64,000 nt of DNA from a virus. The notes below the pieces were generated by a model, which was not told where the DNA came from, did no database searches, and saw only the letters and a list, made by a program, of their open reading frames with translations. The number at the start of each line of letters is the position of its first letter. Positions within the stretch are counted from its first letter, which is position 1. Below, piece after piece: positions 48,176 through 55,708 of the stretch. The translations under genes were made by a program, and so were the position numbers. The stretch is taken from positions 1 through 64,000 of IMG/VR virus record IMGVR_UViG_3300037247_000810. One strand, 5' to 3'.

Positions 48176-48885
48176 CGCCTTTTCCCCCTCTTTGCTTTGC
48201 CCTTCTTGCGTTTCTTCGGCTGAGGGCGCGCGGGCTGCGCCACCACTAACTGGCCGCGTTTGACGGGCTGGAACTTGTAGGTGCAGAAGTCCAGGCCGTC
48301 CACGTCCGTCGGATGCTGGGGATAGGACGCGCACATCTTCGGACGTTGCGCCGTACCGGAAACACCACACAGCCCATCTTTGGTCAATTGGGTACAGCGG
48401 ACAGGCACGTAAGCCGCCAGTTGTTGGCCAAACCGCCGGAGCATCGTGATCCCGTGCTGCTCCAACCAGACCACCCAGGCATCGAAGTCCCATGTGGGCG
48501 GCTCGCTCTTCACCTCAACGGGAATAGCCGCCGTCAACAGGCCGCTCGGCAACTGATACAGGTAGGCATCATGCTGCGCGAGCCAGTATTCCCAATCCTC
48601 GAATCCCGCTTTGCCGCGCGTGACGGGATCGATAGGTAAAATGATCTGCTCGTGGACGACTAGGGCGAAGTCTTCATCCGCCAACCCTTCGACCTGAATC
48701 GGTACGACGAATGCGGTGCAACAGGCCCCGCAGCCCGCCGTGCAACCGCCCATCCGCAAATAGCCAACAAGGTCTTCCAACTCCGCAACGAGGGGCTTGA
48801 ACAGCTTGATCTCATCGGCCTGGAGCCGCGAGGGATTGAAATGGGCAGGCTTATCAATTGTCGGATAGCGATCAAGAACCGGCAT
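48172..48885 (-). CDS. YkgJ-like cysteine cluster protein
   Basis: 237 residues. GGCTAGCGACCTAFVVPI near residue 47 (CxxxCxxCC), then VRCTQLTKDGLCGVSGTAQRPKMCASYPQHP near residue 160, is the YkgJ pattern of a metal-binding cluster (C...CRxYP). The basic C-terminal tail (PKKRKKGKAKRGKRR) could bind nucleic acid. Members of this family bind zinc or iron; the role in phages is unknown. Confidence 0.6.
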   Translation of the reverse strand: MPVLDRYPTIDKPAHFNPSRLQADEIKLFKPLVAELEDLVGYLRMGGCTAGCGACCTAFVVPIQVEGLADEDFALVVHEQIILPIDPVTRGKAGFEDWEYWLAQHDAYLYQLPSGLLTAAIPVEVKSEPPTWDFDAWVVWLEQHGITMLRRFGQQLAAYVPVRCTQLTKDGLCGVSGTAQRPKMCASYPQHPTDVDGLDFCTYKFQPVKRGQLVVAQPARPQPKKRKKGKAKRGKRR

Positions 48886-49332
48886 CTACGCCGACCATTC
48901 TGGACAGTAACCGGGCTTGTGTTCCCCGACGCAGCCATCTGAGAATTGCTCCGTCGATAGGTCGCCGGGCAGCGGCATCGGATCGGACAACACGGCCACG
49001 TGCACCTCACCCAACTCATCCAGCACGCGATGGCCCGCCTCGTCTAAATGCATCTTTTCGACTTCGAATCCGGGCCGGATGGCGAGCTTGCCCTGGCGCA
49101 GCAATTCGACCAGATCAACATCGTCGAAGTACGCCTGCACGTACAGGTCGTGGTCGTCAATCCACGCCTGGTCGATTTGCCCAACCGGCCGCCGGAAATT
49201 GAAGTCGCGTGTGATAATGGAGCCAGTCCACAGTGCATCGACCATATCCATCAGCGCCTCGGCGGTGACGATTTCACCTCGTACATCTACCTGTTCGCTC
49301 CGCCAGACCAGTGCATCGATATTCTCTCCCAT
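48886..49332 (-). CDS. hypothetical protein
   Basis: 148 residues. VWRSEQVDVRGEIVTAEALMDMVDALWTGSIITRDFNFRRPVGQIDQAWIDDHDLYVQAYFDD and VEKMHLDEAGHRVLDELGEVHVAVLSDPMPLPG show an alpha/beta fold with some resemblance to the core of phage proteases, but no catalytic pattern is clear. The ATG at 49332 has GGGAGG upstream. Confidence 0.45.
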   Translation of the reverse strand: MGENIDALVWRSEQVDVRGEIVTAEALMDMVDALWTGSIITRDFNFRRPVGQIDQAWIDDHDLYVQAYFDDVDLVELLRQGKLAIRPGFEVEKMHLDEAGHRVLDELGEVHVAVLSDPMPLPGDLSTEQFSDGCVGEHKPGYCPEWSA

Positions 49333-49359
49333 ATCTACCTCCCTAATGGGCGCAATTCC

Positions 49360-49388
49360 TTGCCAAGTTCTTGGCCGCATGGCATAAT
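49360..49388 (+). promoter_or_regulatory. promoter with very short leader
   Basis: TTGCCA (49360-49365), 17 bases, CATAAT (49383-49388). The ATG at 49398 is only about three bases after the expected start of transcription. Confidence 0.6.
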
Positions 49389-49397
49389 GAGAATGTC

Positions 49398-49760
49398 ATG
49401 GCCACCAAGAAGAACTCCACGAAGTCCGTGAACAGCGGCCGCGCCACCACCCGCGATGTGCTGTCGGCTGTCCTCGGCCTGAATGAGCGGATCGACGACA
49501 CAAACGAGCGGGTCGACCGCACGCTCGAAGGCCAAGTACGCCTCTCGGAGCAAATGACCGGCCTTCATAACTCGATGCACGATCTCCGTGAAGCAACCAA
49601 TGACCGCCTGCACGAGATGAAGGCGGATATTATCACGCTCAAGCGCCCGTGGCTGATCCTGGCCTCCGGTTGGTCGAAGGCCCTGGCCGTCGGTGGCTTC
49701 GCGGCCGCCCTTACCGGCACCATCGTCAAGCTGGAGTTGTGGCGCTACCTGCCGTTCTAG
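49398..49760 (+). CDS. coiled-coil protein with a C-terminal membrane span
   Basis: 120 residues. Residues 25-80 form a coiled coil (GLNERIDDTNERVDRTLEGQVRLSEQMTGLHNSMHDLREATNDRLHEM), followed by a hydrophobic segment (LAVGGFAAALTGTIVKLELW). This layout recalls XhlA-type holin partners, but a host-membrane interaction protein is equally possible. The end overlaps the opposite gene by 4 bases. Confidence 0.5.
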   Translation: MATKKNSTKSVNSGRATTRDVLSAVLGLNERIDDTNERVDRTLEGQVRLSEQMTGLHNSMHDLREATNDRLHEMKADIITLKRPWLILASGWSKALAVGGFAAALTGTIVKLELWRYLPF

Positions 49761-50188
49761 CACGCGATCAACCACTCCCCCTCAACCTTTTCCAACATAG
49801 CGGTGCTCGGCAAGCCGGACGGCGTGTTCAGGCCCAAGATCGCTTCGGTGCTGTCCTCACTGATCCAGACCTCCTCCACATCGAATGTCCGGCGGAAAGA
49901 GAAGCCGGAAGCTAGTGTCTCGTCCAACACCTCCTGCGGGTTGTCCTCGGCCCCGGCCAGGAACCCGATGGTGCATTCCCCCTTGACATAGATGTCGGAC
50001 AACTCCCAGTCCCCAGCGTCGAGCGCCGCGAGATGCGCTTCGAAGACATCACGCGGGCCAATCTCCGAATCGTGAGTGGCGATCCCGCCGAAGATCAGAA
50101 GGGCGGTGATGAATAGGCCCCCGAAGACTACTCCGGCTCCCATTACAACCAGCCGCAGCAGCCATCCTTGTTCTTGTTCGAGTCCCAT
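49757..50188 (-). CDS. membrane-anchored protein with an NTF2-like external domain
   Basis: 143 residues. Residues 10-38 are a membrane span (LLRLVVMGAGVVFGGLFITALLIFGG). The rest (DVFEAHLAALDAGDWELSDIYVKGECTIGFLAG, TAMLEKVEGEWLI) has the pattern of small NTF2/DUF4878-like domains. Expected outside the membrane. Function unknown, possibly superinfection related. Confidence 0.45.
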   Translation of the reverse strand: MGLEQEQGWLLRLVVMGAGVVFGGLFITALLIFGGIATHDSEIGPRDVFEAHLAALDAGDWELSDIYVKGECTIGFLAGAEDNPQEVLDETLASGFSFRRTFDVEEVWISEDSTEAILGLNTPSGLPSTAMLEKVEGEWLIAC

Positions 50189-50211
50189 AGTTCCTTCACC
50201 CCCTCGTACCC

Positions 50212-50240
50212 ATCATAGCGACTTGACACATTCGGCGCAA
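50212..50240 (-). promoter_or_regulatory. minus-strand promoter overlapping the 50223 promoter
   Basis: TTGCGC (50240-50235), 17 bases, TATGAT (50217-50212), reading towards the membrane protein gene. It overlaps the promoter of the HicA-like gene, so the two may exclude each other. Confidence 0.45.
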
Positions 50241-50251
50241 CATCTTATGCT
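50223..50251 (+). promoter_or_regulatory. promoter of the HicA-like operon
   Basis: TTGACA (50223-50228), 17 bases, TATGCT (50246-50251), with GAGGAGG and the ATG at 50271 following. Confidence 0.7.
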
Positions 50252-50270
50252 GGAAGTCGAGGAGGAAATT

Positions 50271-50495
50271 ATGAGCAGCAATATCTCGAAGCGCGGGGCC
50301 ATCCGAATACTCCGGCGGGCGGGCTATCAACAGGAGTCCACGAGTAAGAGACATGAGCTTTGGACGAACGGGAAGCACCGAATATCACTACCCCATAAGC
50401 CGATCAGCGGTGTGCTGTACGGCTGGTTGGCGAACCAGATTCTAAGGATCGAGGCCGGGGCAGACCCGGCCAAACTCTTCAAAAGGGAGGTGTAA
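50271..50495 (+). CDS. HicA-like small RNA-binding protein
   Basis: 74 residues. KRGAIRILRRAGYQQESTSKRHELWTNGKHRISLPHKPISGVLYGWLANQIL has the HicA order: an N-terminal helix, the G-[YF] turn, a short stretch with H-x-x-[WY], a K-R-I-x-L-P-H strand with the histidine that cleaves mRNA, and a final helix. HicA toxins are double-stranded RNA-binding-like nucleases. No HicB-type antitoxin follows; the next gene is a winged-helix protein that overlaps by TAATG. Confidence 0.6.
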   Translation: MSSNISKRGAIRILRRAGYQQESTSKRHELWTNGKHRISLPHKPISGVLYGWLANQILRIEAGADPAKLFKREV

Positions 50496-50749
50496 TGCGT
50501 AACCTGACCAGCGCACAGATTGCCCGGCGGAGCGCCCTGTTGGAGCGGCTAAGGGTGCAGGGGTGCCAGACCGCCGATATGCTCCGCAGCTACCTCGTGC
50601 ACCGCAAACGCATCATCGTGACGGTTGACACGGTTCAACGAGACCTCCGGGCGATGGAGGCCGTGGGCACCTTGAGGCGACGTGGGCTCTCATCCGCCGG
50701 ACGCGCATGGGGAAACGGGCGCAGCATCATCTGGAGCATGGCCGAATGA
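50495..50749 (+). CDS. winged-helix DNA-binding protein
   Basis: 84 residues. RRSALLERLRVQGCQTADMLRSYLVHRKRIIVTVDTVQRDLRAMEAVGTLRRRG is a winged-helix of the DeoR type (recognition helix VQRDLRAMEA). It may regulate the operon or act as the partner of the HicA-like protein. The ATG overlaps the previous stop. Confidence 0.55.
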   Translation: MRNLTSAQIARRSALLERLRVQGCQTADMLRSYLVHRKRIIVTVDTVQRDLRAMEAVGTLRRRGLSSAGRAWGNGRSIIWSMAE

Positions 50750-51087
50750 GCGAACAACGTCACGAAGTCGCGCGCATCACAATTGCATTCGTCCGCGAGA
50801 CGGCCCGCCTGCGGCACGACCGCGGCCTCGATTATATGCCGTGGTGCCGGGGCAAGAAGCATAAAGGTGTCGGCTGGCCGTGGTGGAACATCCGGTTCTC
50901 GTACAAGACCCTCTCGGTTAGGGCCGCCAACCAGTCCTTCTACTGGTGCGACGTGTGCCTGCCCGCCCGCTACCGAACGGTTGCGGACTCCATGATTAGG
51001 GGCAGCGAGAAGGCCCGCGTTCTCCAGGGCGAGGCGCTGGAGAACGTTGCGCGCCGAGCCGCGCCGCAAGGAGCCGATGGGCACTGA
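50746..51087 (+). CDS. hypothetical protein
   Basis: 113 residues. RGLDYMPWCRGKKHKGVGWPWWNIRFSYKTLSVRAANQSFYWCDVCLPARYR has aromatic and cysteine residues that may fold round a metal. The ATG overlaps the upstream stop (ATGA). Not recognised. Confidence 0.45.
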   Translation: MSEQRHEVARITIAFVRETARLRHDRGLDYMPWCRGKKHKGVGWPWWNIRFSYKTLSVRAANQSFYWCDVCLPARYRTVADSMIRGSEKARVLQGEALENVARRAAPQGADGH

Positions 51088-51106
51088 CCGCATCCCGTGG
51101 AAGCAA

Positions 51107-51265
51107 TTACTGTTGTAGCTCATCCTTGATCTCTCGCCAGAGGTTCTTGAGCGTTTCCTTATCAACGTCACGATGGAGCCGCATCTCCGCCCAGGCGACA
51201 AGGATAAGAGCGGCGACCAGATCGGCCGTCGCTTCTTTATCCTTGTACGCTGGGTGAATAGGCAT
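51107..51265 (-). CDS. 52-residue hypothetical protein
   Basis: MPIHPAYKDKEATADLVAAL followed by helices (ILVAWAEMRLHRDVDKETLKNLWREIKDELQQ). It starts 3 bases after the stop of the upstream gene and has a weak ribosome-binding site. Not recognised. Confidence 0.45.
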   Translation of the reverse strand: MPIHPAYKDKEATADLVAALILVAWAEMRLHRDVDKETLKNLWREIKDELQQ

Positions 51266-51268
51266 CCG

Positions 51269-51601
51269 TTACTGTGGATCGCCGCTCCAGAGAATACCAC
51301 GCACGCGAGGATTCTGGCCCGTCGTCACATTAATGAACGACAGCTTGGTATCGATCTCCAGGTCGTGCTCATCGTAAGCATCGCCCTCCTCCAGTAGCAG
51401 GTCGGTGATCACGGCCGTGGCATCGAAGGCGATGGCCACATCACCCGGCCCCGCGTTGACGAAGGACACAGCGCGGCCCTTCTTGCCGCCGGGCACTGTC
51501 ACCAAGTCTTCGGCAGTCGCTGGCGTGGTCAGCGTTTCGTCGAAGGGTGTCGGAGTATCGGCGACTGGAGTCTTGAAAACGGGACGTGGGTTAAGAGCCA
51601 T
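51269..51601 (-). CDS. small beta-sandwich protein
   Basis: 110 residues. TVPGGKKGRAVSFVNAGPGDVAIAFDATAVITDLLLEEGDAYDEHDLEIDTKLSFINVTTGQNPRVRGILWSG resembles small phage decoration proteins with a jelly-roll pattern. It lies apart from the virion block. A TATAAT box at 51637-51632 on the minus strand and AAGGAG before the ATG support expression. Confidence 0.5.
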   Translation of the reverse strand: MALNPRPVFKTPVADTPTPFDETLTTPATAEDLVTVPGGKKGRAVSFVNAGPGDVAIAFDATAVITDLLLEEGDAYDEHDLEIDTKLSFINVTTGQNPRVRGILWSGDPQ

Positions 51602-51676
51602 TTGGGTATCTCCTTTCGATGGTCTCCTCGCATTATAGCACATCGTCGGCCCGGCAACTAGGCGAAGAACACACCC

Positions 51677-51705
51677 TTTACTTGTAGAACGGCCCCCAGT
51701 ACTAT
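51677..51705 (+). promoter_or_regulatory. promoter of the 51773 gene
   Basis: TTTACT (51677-51682), 17 bases, TACTAT (51700-51705). The gene start lies 68 bases downstream with AGAGAGGAG before it. Confidence 0.55.
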
Positions 51706-51772
51706 GAGAGTAAGCCTGGCTCGGAGCGACGCAACAGCGCGCCCGAAGCAATCAAGAGAGGAGAACACCCCT

Positions 51773-52279
51773 ATGTCCGAAGAACTCACCTTGATCACGG
51801 CCACTCCGGTTGTGAAACTTCTGAAGGTCTACCCGTACAGTACCCGTGAGAGGATCGAGGTACGCGCGGCGTCGGAAGACGGCCCACGCGGCCTGAGCCT
51901 TTATTACACTACCGAGAGCGATGAAGCCCCATCAGCCAACGAGAAGCTACTGGTCGCGGTGCTGGCGGGCGTCTATCCTTCATGGCTTACCCCTACCGCT
52001 GCGGAGTCACTGGCGGCGGCCGCCCGCGATGAGCCGGTGCCCATCCGTTTCGAGGGCGTGAGCGCAATCCCCCACGGGGGCAGTGATCCATCCCGCTCCA
52101 TCCAACACGATGCGTTGCATATCGACGCTGTCGCTGGCAATGGTATGACCCGCCTGCATATGTCGATGGCGAATGAGGCTGGTAGCATCCACCTCGCGCG
52201 TGTCATGTTTAGCAAGGGGCAGGTCACGTCGATGATCGCGGCCCTGTTGGCGATCTACCCACGCCTGCGAGAGAACTAG
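51773..52279 (+). CDS. hypothetical protein
   Basis: 168 residues, alpha/beta. Start MSEELTLITATPVVKLLKVYPYS; later LHIDAVAGNGMTRLHMSMANEAGSIHLARVMFSKGQVTSMIAALLAIYPRL. It has its own promoter and a perfect terminator, so it is a single-gene unit that could be expressed at another time than its neighbours. No family recognised. Confidence 0.55.
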   Translation: MSEELTLITATPVVKLLKVYPYSTRERIEVRAASEDGPRGLSLYYTTESDEAPSANEKLLVAVLAGVYPSWLTPTAAESLAAAARDEPVPIRFEGVSAIPHGGSDPSRSIQHDALHIDAVAGNGMTRLHMSMANEAGSIHLARVMFSKGQVTSMIAALLAIYPRLREN

Positions 52280-52295
52280 GAAAAAGGAGTGCACT

Positions 52296-52338
52296 GGGGA
52301 GCGACTAGGGGGCCAGGCCCGTCGCTCCCCTCTTTTTA
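52296..52338 (+). terminator. rho-independent terminator
   Basis: GGGGAGCGAC pairs with GTCGCTCCCC (10 bp) round a G-rich loop and is followed by CCTCTTTTTATC. It ends the 51773 gene transcript. Confidence 0.85.
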
Positions 52339-52342
52339 TCTC

Positions 52343-52393
52343 GGCCCCTAATATGGCCCGGCCCCTAATATGGCCCGGCCCCTAATATGGCCC
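52343..52393. repeat. 17-base tandem repeat, three copies
   Basis: GGCCCCTAATATGGCCC is repeated three times head to tail, followed by a broken fourth copy. It lies right behind the terminator. The stretch 52394-52760 shows no supported gene; it is GC-rich and low in structure. The opposite strand of each unit starts with GGGCCATAT. Confidence 0.85.
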
Positions 52394-52761
52394 GGCCCCC
52401 GATATTGCTGCTCCCTTGCCGTATCCGTAAGAGCGGCCCCCGATGATGTCCCCGGCTAGGTACTCGCCGGGACTTTCGACCAGGGGGGTGGGTGGGGAGG
52501 TTCGCCCGCGTGTCGGGGCGGTCGGTGCCCACGCTACCTAGACCCTGCTGATCCCGCCTGCTCGGTCGCCGCACCCTTCGGCTGCCATCCCTACCATCCC
52601 CCGCCGGATGCCGTGGCTCCTACCGCGCGCCCTTCGGGTGGCGTGGGTGCTGGCGACTCCCGCTTCGATGCCGTGCTGTGCTCCCGCTCGGCTCCCGCCG
52701 CCCCACCTAATGCCCCTCGGTCAACGCCACCCAATGCCCGTGTCGCCCATGCCAGGGACAC

Positions 52762-52802
52762 AAAAATAGCCCCTACCACCAGCATCCCGCTAGCGGTAGG
52801 GG
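52762..52802 (-). terminator. rho-independent terminator of the left small-gene array
   Basis: On the minus strand CCCCTACC and GGTAGGGG pair (8 bp) and are followed by CTATTTTTG. It lies 58 bases after the stop of the membrane protein gene at 52860 and should end the transcript that starts near 55.7 kb. Confidence 0.75.
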
Positions 52803-52859
52803 TTGGGAGTTAGGAGCCGAGAGCCCCGATAGGCTCCGAGCGTTGCCGTCGTCGTTTCC

Positions 52860-53477
52860 TTACGGCGTGGCTGTGGGCGTGATCACGGGCGATAGGGGAG
52901 CGACGGGACACACACCATAGGCATTGATCTCGCTGGTGCCGTCCTGATAGGTGCGCTCAGTAGTGACACACTCCGTACCGTCGGCGTTGACGTTGACGGC
53001 TGGACGAGGCGAGCCATCGCCGCCATACTTCGATGCGCAGTCAGCGTCACTGCCGCACAGGGCGGTCGTGGGAGCTAGTGAGCATGTGGGCGAACCACCC
53101 TCGATTTCATACTCAAGGCGCGTCGCTCCCATGCACTCGGCGGACAGGATACGATCCACGTGGATACACTCATTGCTCACGTGGTCGAACACTGCATCCT
53201 CCTCGCAAGACGTTTCGCCCGGCACGTAGTCACCGAGCGTCAAGGTGATTGTGCCATCGCGCTCGGCGTCCGTCGTCTCAGGCGGCGCAAACACGATTGC
53301 CAGCGCCACAAGCCCGATCAGCGCCAGGGCTATCGGGTACGGCAGCATCCGCCAGGGCATGAGCACGTTGCGCCAGTTGCGCACCAGGATTGACGGCAGC
53401 CCACGCGTTAGCTGCCCGAAGGCGCGCCCGAAGGCTGCCCGCGTCTTCTCTGATTCGGTCTTTCTTGGTGTTACCAT
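52860..53477 (-). CDS. membrane-anchored Cys-rich exported protein
   Basis: 205 residues. The first 45 residues are basic, then one membrane span (MLPYPIALALIGLVALAIVFAP), then an outside part with about eight cysteines in pairs (CEEDAVFDHVSNEC, SPTCSLAPTTALCGSDADC, later CVTTERTYQDGTSEINAYGVC) that should form disulphides. Acts at the cell envelope; possible roles are receptor masking or interaction with neighbours. Last gene before the terminator. Confidence 0.5.
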   Translation of the reverse strand: MVTPRKTESEKTRAAFGRAFGQLTRGLPSILVRNWRNVLMPWRMLPYPIALALIGLVALAIVFAPPETTDAERDGTITLTLGDYVPGETSCEEDAVFDHVSNECIHVDRILSAECMGATRLEYEIEGGSPTCSLAPTTALCGSDADCASKYGGDGSPRPAVNVNADGTECVTTERTYQDGTSEINAYGVCPVAPLSPVITPTATP

Positions 53478-53493
53478 GTATGACCTTCCTTTC

Positions 53494-53667
53494 TCAGAAT
53501 GCCAGGGATATGATAGCGACGATGATTAGCACCAGCAGCCCCATGCCGAACAGTGGCACGATGCCACTGGTGCTGTCGTCCATCATGCTCTGCTGAACCG
53601 ATGCCTTCACAGGGCGGCGGGCGGCATCCTTGCCCTTGCCCCCAGCGCTGTCGCTACAGCCACCCAT
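53494..53667 (-). CDS. 57-residue membrane protein
   Basis: MGGCSDSAGGKGKDAARRPV, then a basic linker and a C-terminal membrane span (IVPLFGMGLLVLIIVAIISLAF). The start overlaps the previous stop (TAATG) and has AGGAAGG upstream. Function unknown. Confidence 0.5.
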   Translation of the reverse strand: MGGCSDSAGGKGKDAARRPVKASVQQSMMDDSTSGIVPLFGMGLLVLIIVAIISLAF

Positions 53668-53858
53668 TAGGCGACCTTCCTAAGCGTCTCTGCGCTTGCT
53701 GGTAGGCAGCCCGCCTCCACCAGTAGGCGTATGACCGCGTGCGTGCCGCCCTTGCTGTGCTCGTATCGCAGCCCGCGCACCGTGTCGGTGCGGAGCTCGC
53801 TGAGCTCCTTCTCAGCGGCGCGGTCGTTCATAGCGATTAGGTCTCTTAGTCCATGCAC
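53667..53858 (-). CDS. hypothetical protein
   Basis: 63 residues, helical (MNDRAAEKELSELRTDTVRGLRYEHSKGGTHAVIRLLVEAGCLP). The end overlaps the next start (TAATG). Weakly like a small DNA-binding protein but without a clear motif. Confidence 0.45.
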   Translation of the reverse strand: MHGLRDLIAMNDRAAEKELSELRTDTVRGLRYEHSKGGTHAVIRLLVEAGCLPASAETLRKVA

Positions 53859-53860
53859 GG

Positions 53861-53941
53861 TTATGCTCCCTTCTTGGCGATGATTTGCTTGCCGCTCTTG
53901 CGGACGGCAGCGCGGATGGCGAGTGCTAGCGTGCCGCCCAT
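53861..53941 (-). CDS. 26-residue basic peptide
   Basis: MGGTLALAIRAAVRKSGKQI and six more residues; helical and basic. It sits one base after the upstream stop (TAGTATG) and its end carries the ribosome-binding site of the next gene. Real translation is probable but not certain. Confidence 0.35.
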   Translation of the reverse strand: MGGTLALAIRAAVRKSGKQIIAKKGA

Positions 53942-53942
53942 A

Positions 53943-54269
53943 CTACGCTGCCTTCGCCGCCTTCCTAGCGGCTACCTGCGCTTCCTTCGCTTCCTCGCGC
54001 TGTAGCTGTGCCAGCGCCTCTGCCAGCCGCTTCACCTGTGACCGCTTGCGGGACAACGCCCGGCACCGCTTGCACCATATCCGCTCTAGCGGTGCTGGCG
54101 TCGCCTTCGTCGCCTTCGCCGTGTACCGGAAGATGTTGTCGTCGTCCATGCGGTGCGTGGGCTTGTTGTAGCACACCTTCCGCTGACCGAGCGACAGGAC
54201 GCGCCCCTTACCGGGACGACCCTTGACGATCCCGTTGACCGTCGGCTTGTGTTCTCCGTTCTGGGTCAT
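53943..54269 (-). CDS. hypothetical basic protein
   Basis: 108 residues, very basic, with RIWCKRCRALSRKRSQVKRLAEALAQLQREEAKEAQVAARKAAKAA at the end. The CxxC pair is single; the long helix looks nucleic-acid-binding. The start overlaps the upstream stop by ATGA. Confidence 0.5.
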   Translation of the reverse strand: MTQNGEHKPTVNGIVKGRPGKGRVLSLGQRKVCYNKPTHRMDDDNIFRYTAKATKATPAPLERIWCKRCRALSRKRSQVKRLAEALAQLQREEAKEAQVAARKAAKAA

Positions 54270-54499
54270 GATCCGCTCTCCTTCTCTAGTGGCGCATCAT
54301 AGGCACCCCTTATCTCAGCGAGCCGTGCTTGACAGGCAGCGATGTGATGCTCTAGCCCTTTAGCTCCGAGCGTCACTTGCCGATCACCCCGACCGCTGAT
54401 GATAAGCTTTGCGAAGTACGCGCCGTACTTGTTCACTTCGATATGATTCTGCGAGACCGCCCCTGCGAATGTCTGCTCGTAAGTCTCGTGGCTTGTCAT
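54266..54499 (-). CDS. hypothetical protein
   Basis: 77 residues. YEQTFAGAVSQNHIEVNKYGAYFAKLIISGRGDRQVTLGAKGLEHHIAACQARLAEIRGAYD reads as a small beta-hairpin plus a helix. Not recognised. Confidence 0.5.
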   Translation of the reverse strand: MTSHETYEQTFAGAVSQNHIEVNKYGAYFAKLIISGRGDRQVTLGAKGLEHHIAACQARLAEIRGAYDAPLEKESGS

Positions 54500-54511
54500 A
54501 GGTGCCTTCCC

Positions 54512-54748
54512 CTACGCCGCTCTGTACCGACGCGGCATGTAGCGGGCGATCCGTGTCGGGACGTAGCCTAGACCGTCCGCAGCCCCTAGGCTGCGTGCTA
54601 GCATCCTTGCGCGGACGGTGGACTTGCTGTCGCCGGAGCAGGCGACGGAGCAGGCGACACACCCGGCGACCATGCCGCCGATAGAATGTGTCGCCCGATT
54701 GCGGACACTGATCTTGCGCCCGCATGCGTGGCAGCCTTTGCCGTTCAT
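54512..54748 (-). CDS. zinc-binding small protein
   Basis: 78 residues. CHACGRK and later CVACSVAC provide two cysteine pairs for zinc. The rest is basic (TVRARMLARSLGAADGLGYVPTRIARYMPRRYR). The ATG at 54748 overlaps the upstream gene by 4 bases. Confidence 0.5.
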   Translation of the reverse strand: MNGKGCHACGRKISVRNRATHSIGGMVAGCVACSVACSGDSKSTVRARMLARSLGAADGLGYVPTRIARYMPRRYRAA

Positions 54749-55164
54749 GATATGGGCACAATCAGCCGCGCACGGCAACGAACGCAAGAGTAGCGCCAGT
54801 TGCCGTGCGCCGCATCGTCAGCGTCGATGATGCGCGTCTCTTCTGCCTCAGTAGTGACGCCTTGGCGCACATCTGAGGAGAACGCGAGCAACATTTCGAT
54901 ACCTGTGGTGCTTGCCATGCGCCCGCCGCAATTGGGGCACCTGGCACCAGCCTCTCGAAGCTCGCACATCTTGTGATCCTCTGCCGCCATTTCCAGGGCA
55001 GCGTCGATGCGCCAGTCTTCACCGCGTGCCTCGCACGCGCCGCCATCGGAGCACCAGCAGTCAGGATTGTATCGCCCTTCCCAATCGCAATTGGCGCAGC
55101 CGACAACGGTATCAAGTGTACCGTCGTCAACAATGTGGAGCCGTCTGATCTTCTCGCCAGCCAT
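54745..55164 (-). CDS. multi-zinc-finger-like protein
   Basis: 139 residues. Cysteine pairs CANC, CWCSDGGAC, CPNC and CVRC plus single cysteines suggest two or three zinc-binding sites. The ATG at 55164 is chosen because it opens the conserved-looking part (MAGEKIRRLHIVDDG). Perhaps a nucleic-acid or protein-binding regulator. Confidence 0.5.
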   Translation of the reverse strand: MAGEKIRRLHIVDDGTLDTVVGCANCDWEGRYNPDCWCSDGGACEARGEDWRIDAALEMAAEDHKMCELREAGARCPNCGGRMASTTGIEMLLAFSSDVRQGVTTEAEETRIIDADDAAHGNWRYSCVRCRARLIVPIS

Positions 55165-55172
55165 AGCGCCGC

Positions 55173-55337
55173 CTACGCTTCCTCGCCTGCGCCACGGGCT
55201 AGCAGACGGGCTACCAATGCTTCCGCCTCGCCCATTGGCGACGGGTTGCCGAAGCAGTACAGGCAGCCGAGGATGTGATATTCTGACCGAACAATCTCGG
55301 TCAGCTTGACTTGCTTGTGACAGAATGGGCACTCCAT
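55173..55337 (-). CDS. 54-residue zinc-binding protein
   Basis: MECPFCHKQVKLTEIVRSEY and later CLYCFG: two CxxC pairs about 22 residues apart, a compact zinc ribbon, followed by a helix (MGEAEALVARLLARGAGEE). Clear start behind AGAGAGGAAGG. Unknown partner. Confidence 0.55.
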   Translation of the reverse strand: MECPFCHKQVKLTEIVRSEYHILGCLYCFGNPSPMGEAEALVARLLARGAGEEA

Positions 55338-55366
55338 TTGACCTTCCTCTCTTCAGCGGGAGATGT

Positions 55367-55492
55367 TTACCGTGGCGGGCAGATGTGCGGACGCCCTGAG
55401 AATTCCACCAGCTTGTCGCTGAGGGTCTTCAGCACGGACGTCCCACAAGGGCAGCGCCACGCCTTGATCGTGAACGTGTCTTTACGTTTCAT
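55367..55492 (-). CDS. 41-residue zinc-binding protein, first gene of the left array
   Basis: MKRKDTFTIKAWRCPCGTSV, with CPC and a later CPP cysteine. AAAGGAAGG precedes the ATG. It is the first gene behind the left-facing copy of the repeated promoter at 55679-55708. Confidence 0.5.
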   Translation of the reverse strand: MKRKDTFTIKAWRCPCGTSVLKTLSDKLVEFSGRPHICPPR

Positions 55493-55678
55493 TCCGAGAG
55501 CCTTCCTTTAATGGTGTGGTGAGTGTTGCCCTTCGGCTTGTGCGGCTCACTCTTGCCGCTTGCCGTCCGCCCTATCGACGGCTCCCGCTTGCTACCTCGC
55601 TTGTGCCAGGTGGGGCTTTGGGGGTGGAGTCCGGCGCGTGTAGCGCGTTGGGTGTGTTGTGTGCTGTACCTCTCATCA

Positions 55679-55708
55679 TTAGTATCGGCATCCTGAGGGA
55701 TTCCTGAA
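55679..55708 (-). promoter_or_regulatory. repeated phage promoter, copy A (leftward)
   Basis: TTCAGG (55708-55703), 18 bases ending ATGCCGA, TACTAA (55684-55679). Identical to copy B over 30 bases but in the other direction. It faces the left small-gene array. Confidence 0.65.

Noticed and set aside
52591-52785. 64-codon minus frame with a signal-like start
   Set aside because: Its ATG lies in the loop of the terminator at 52762-52802, there is no ribosome-binding site, and the composition is GC noise.
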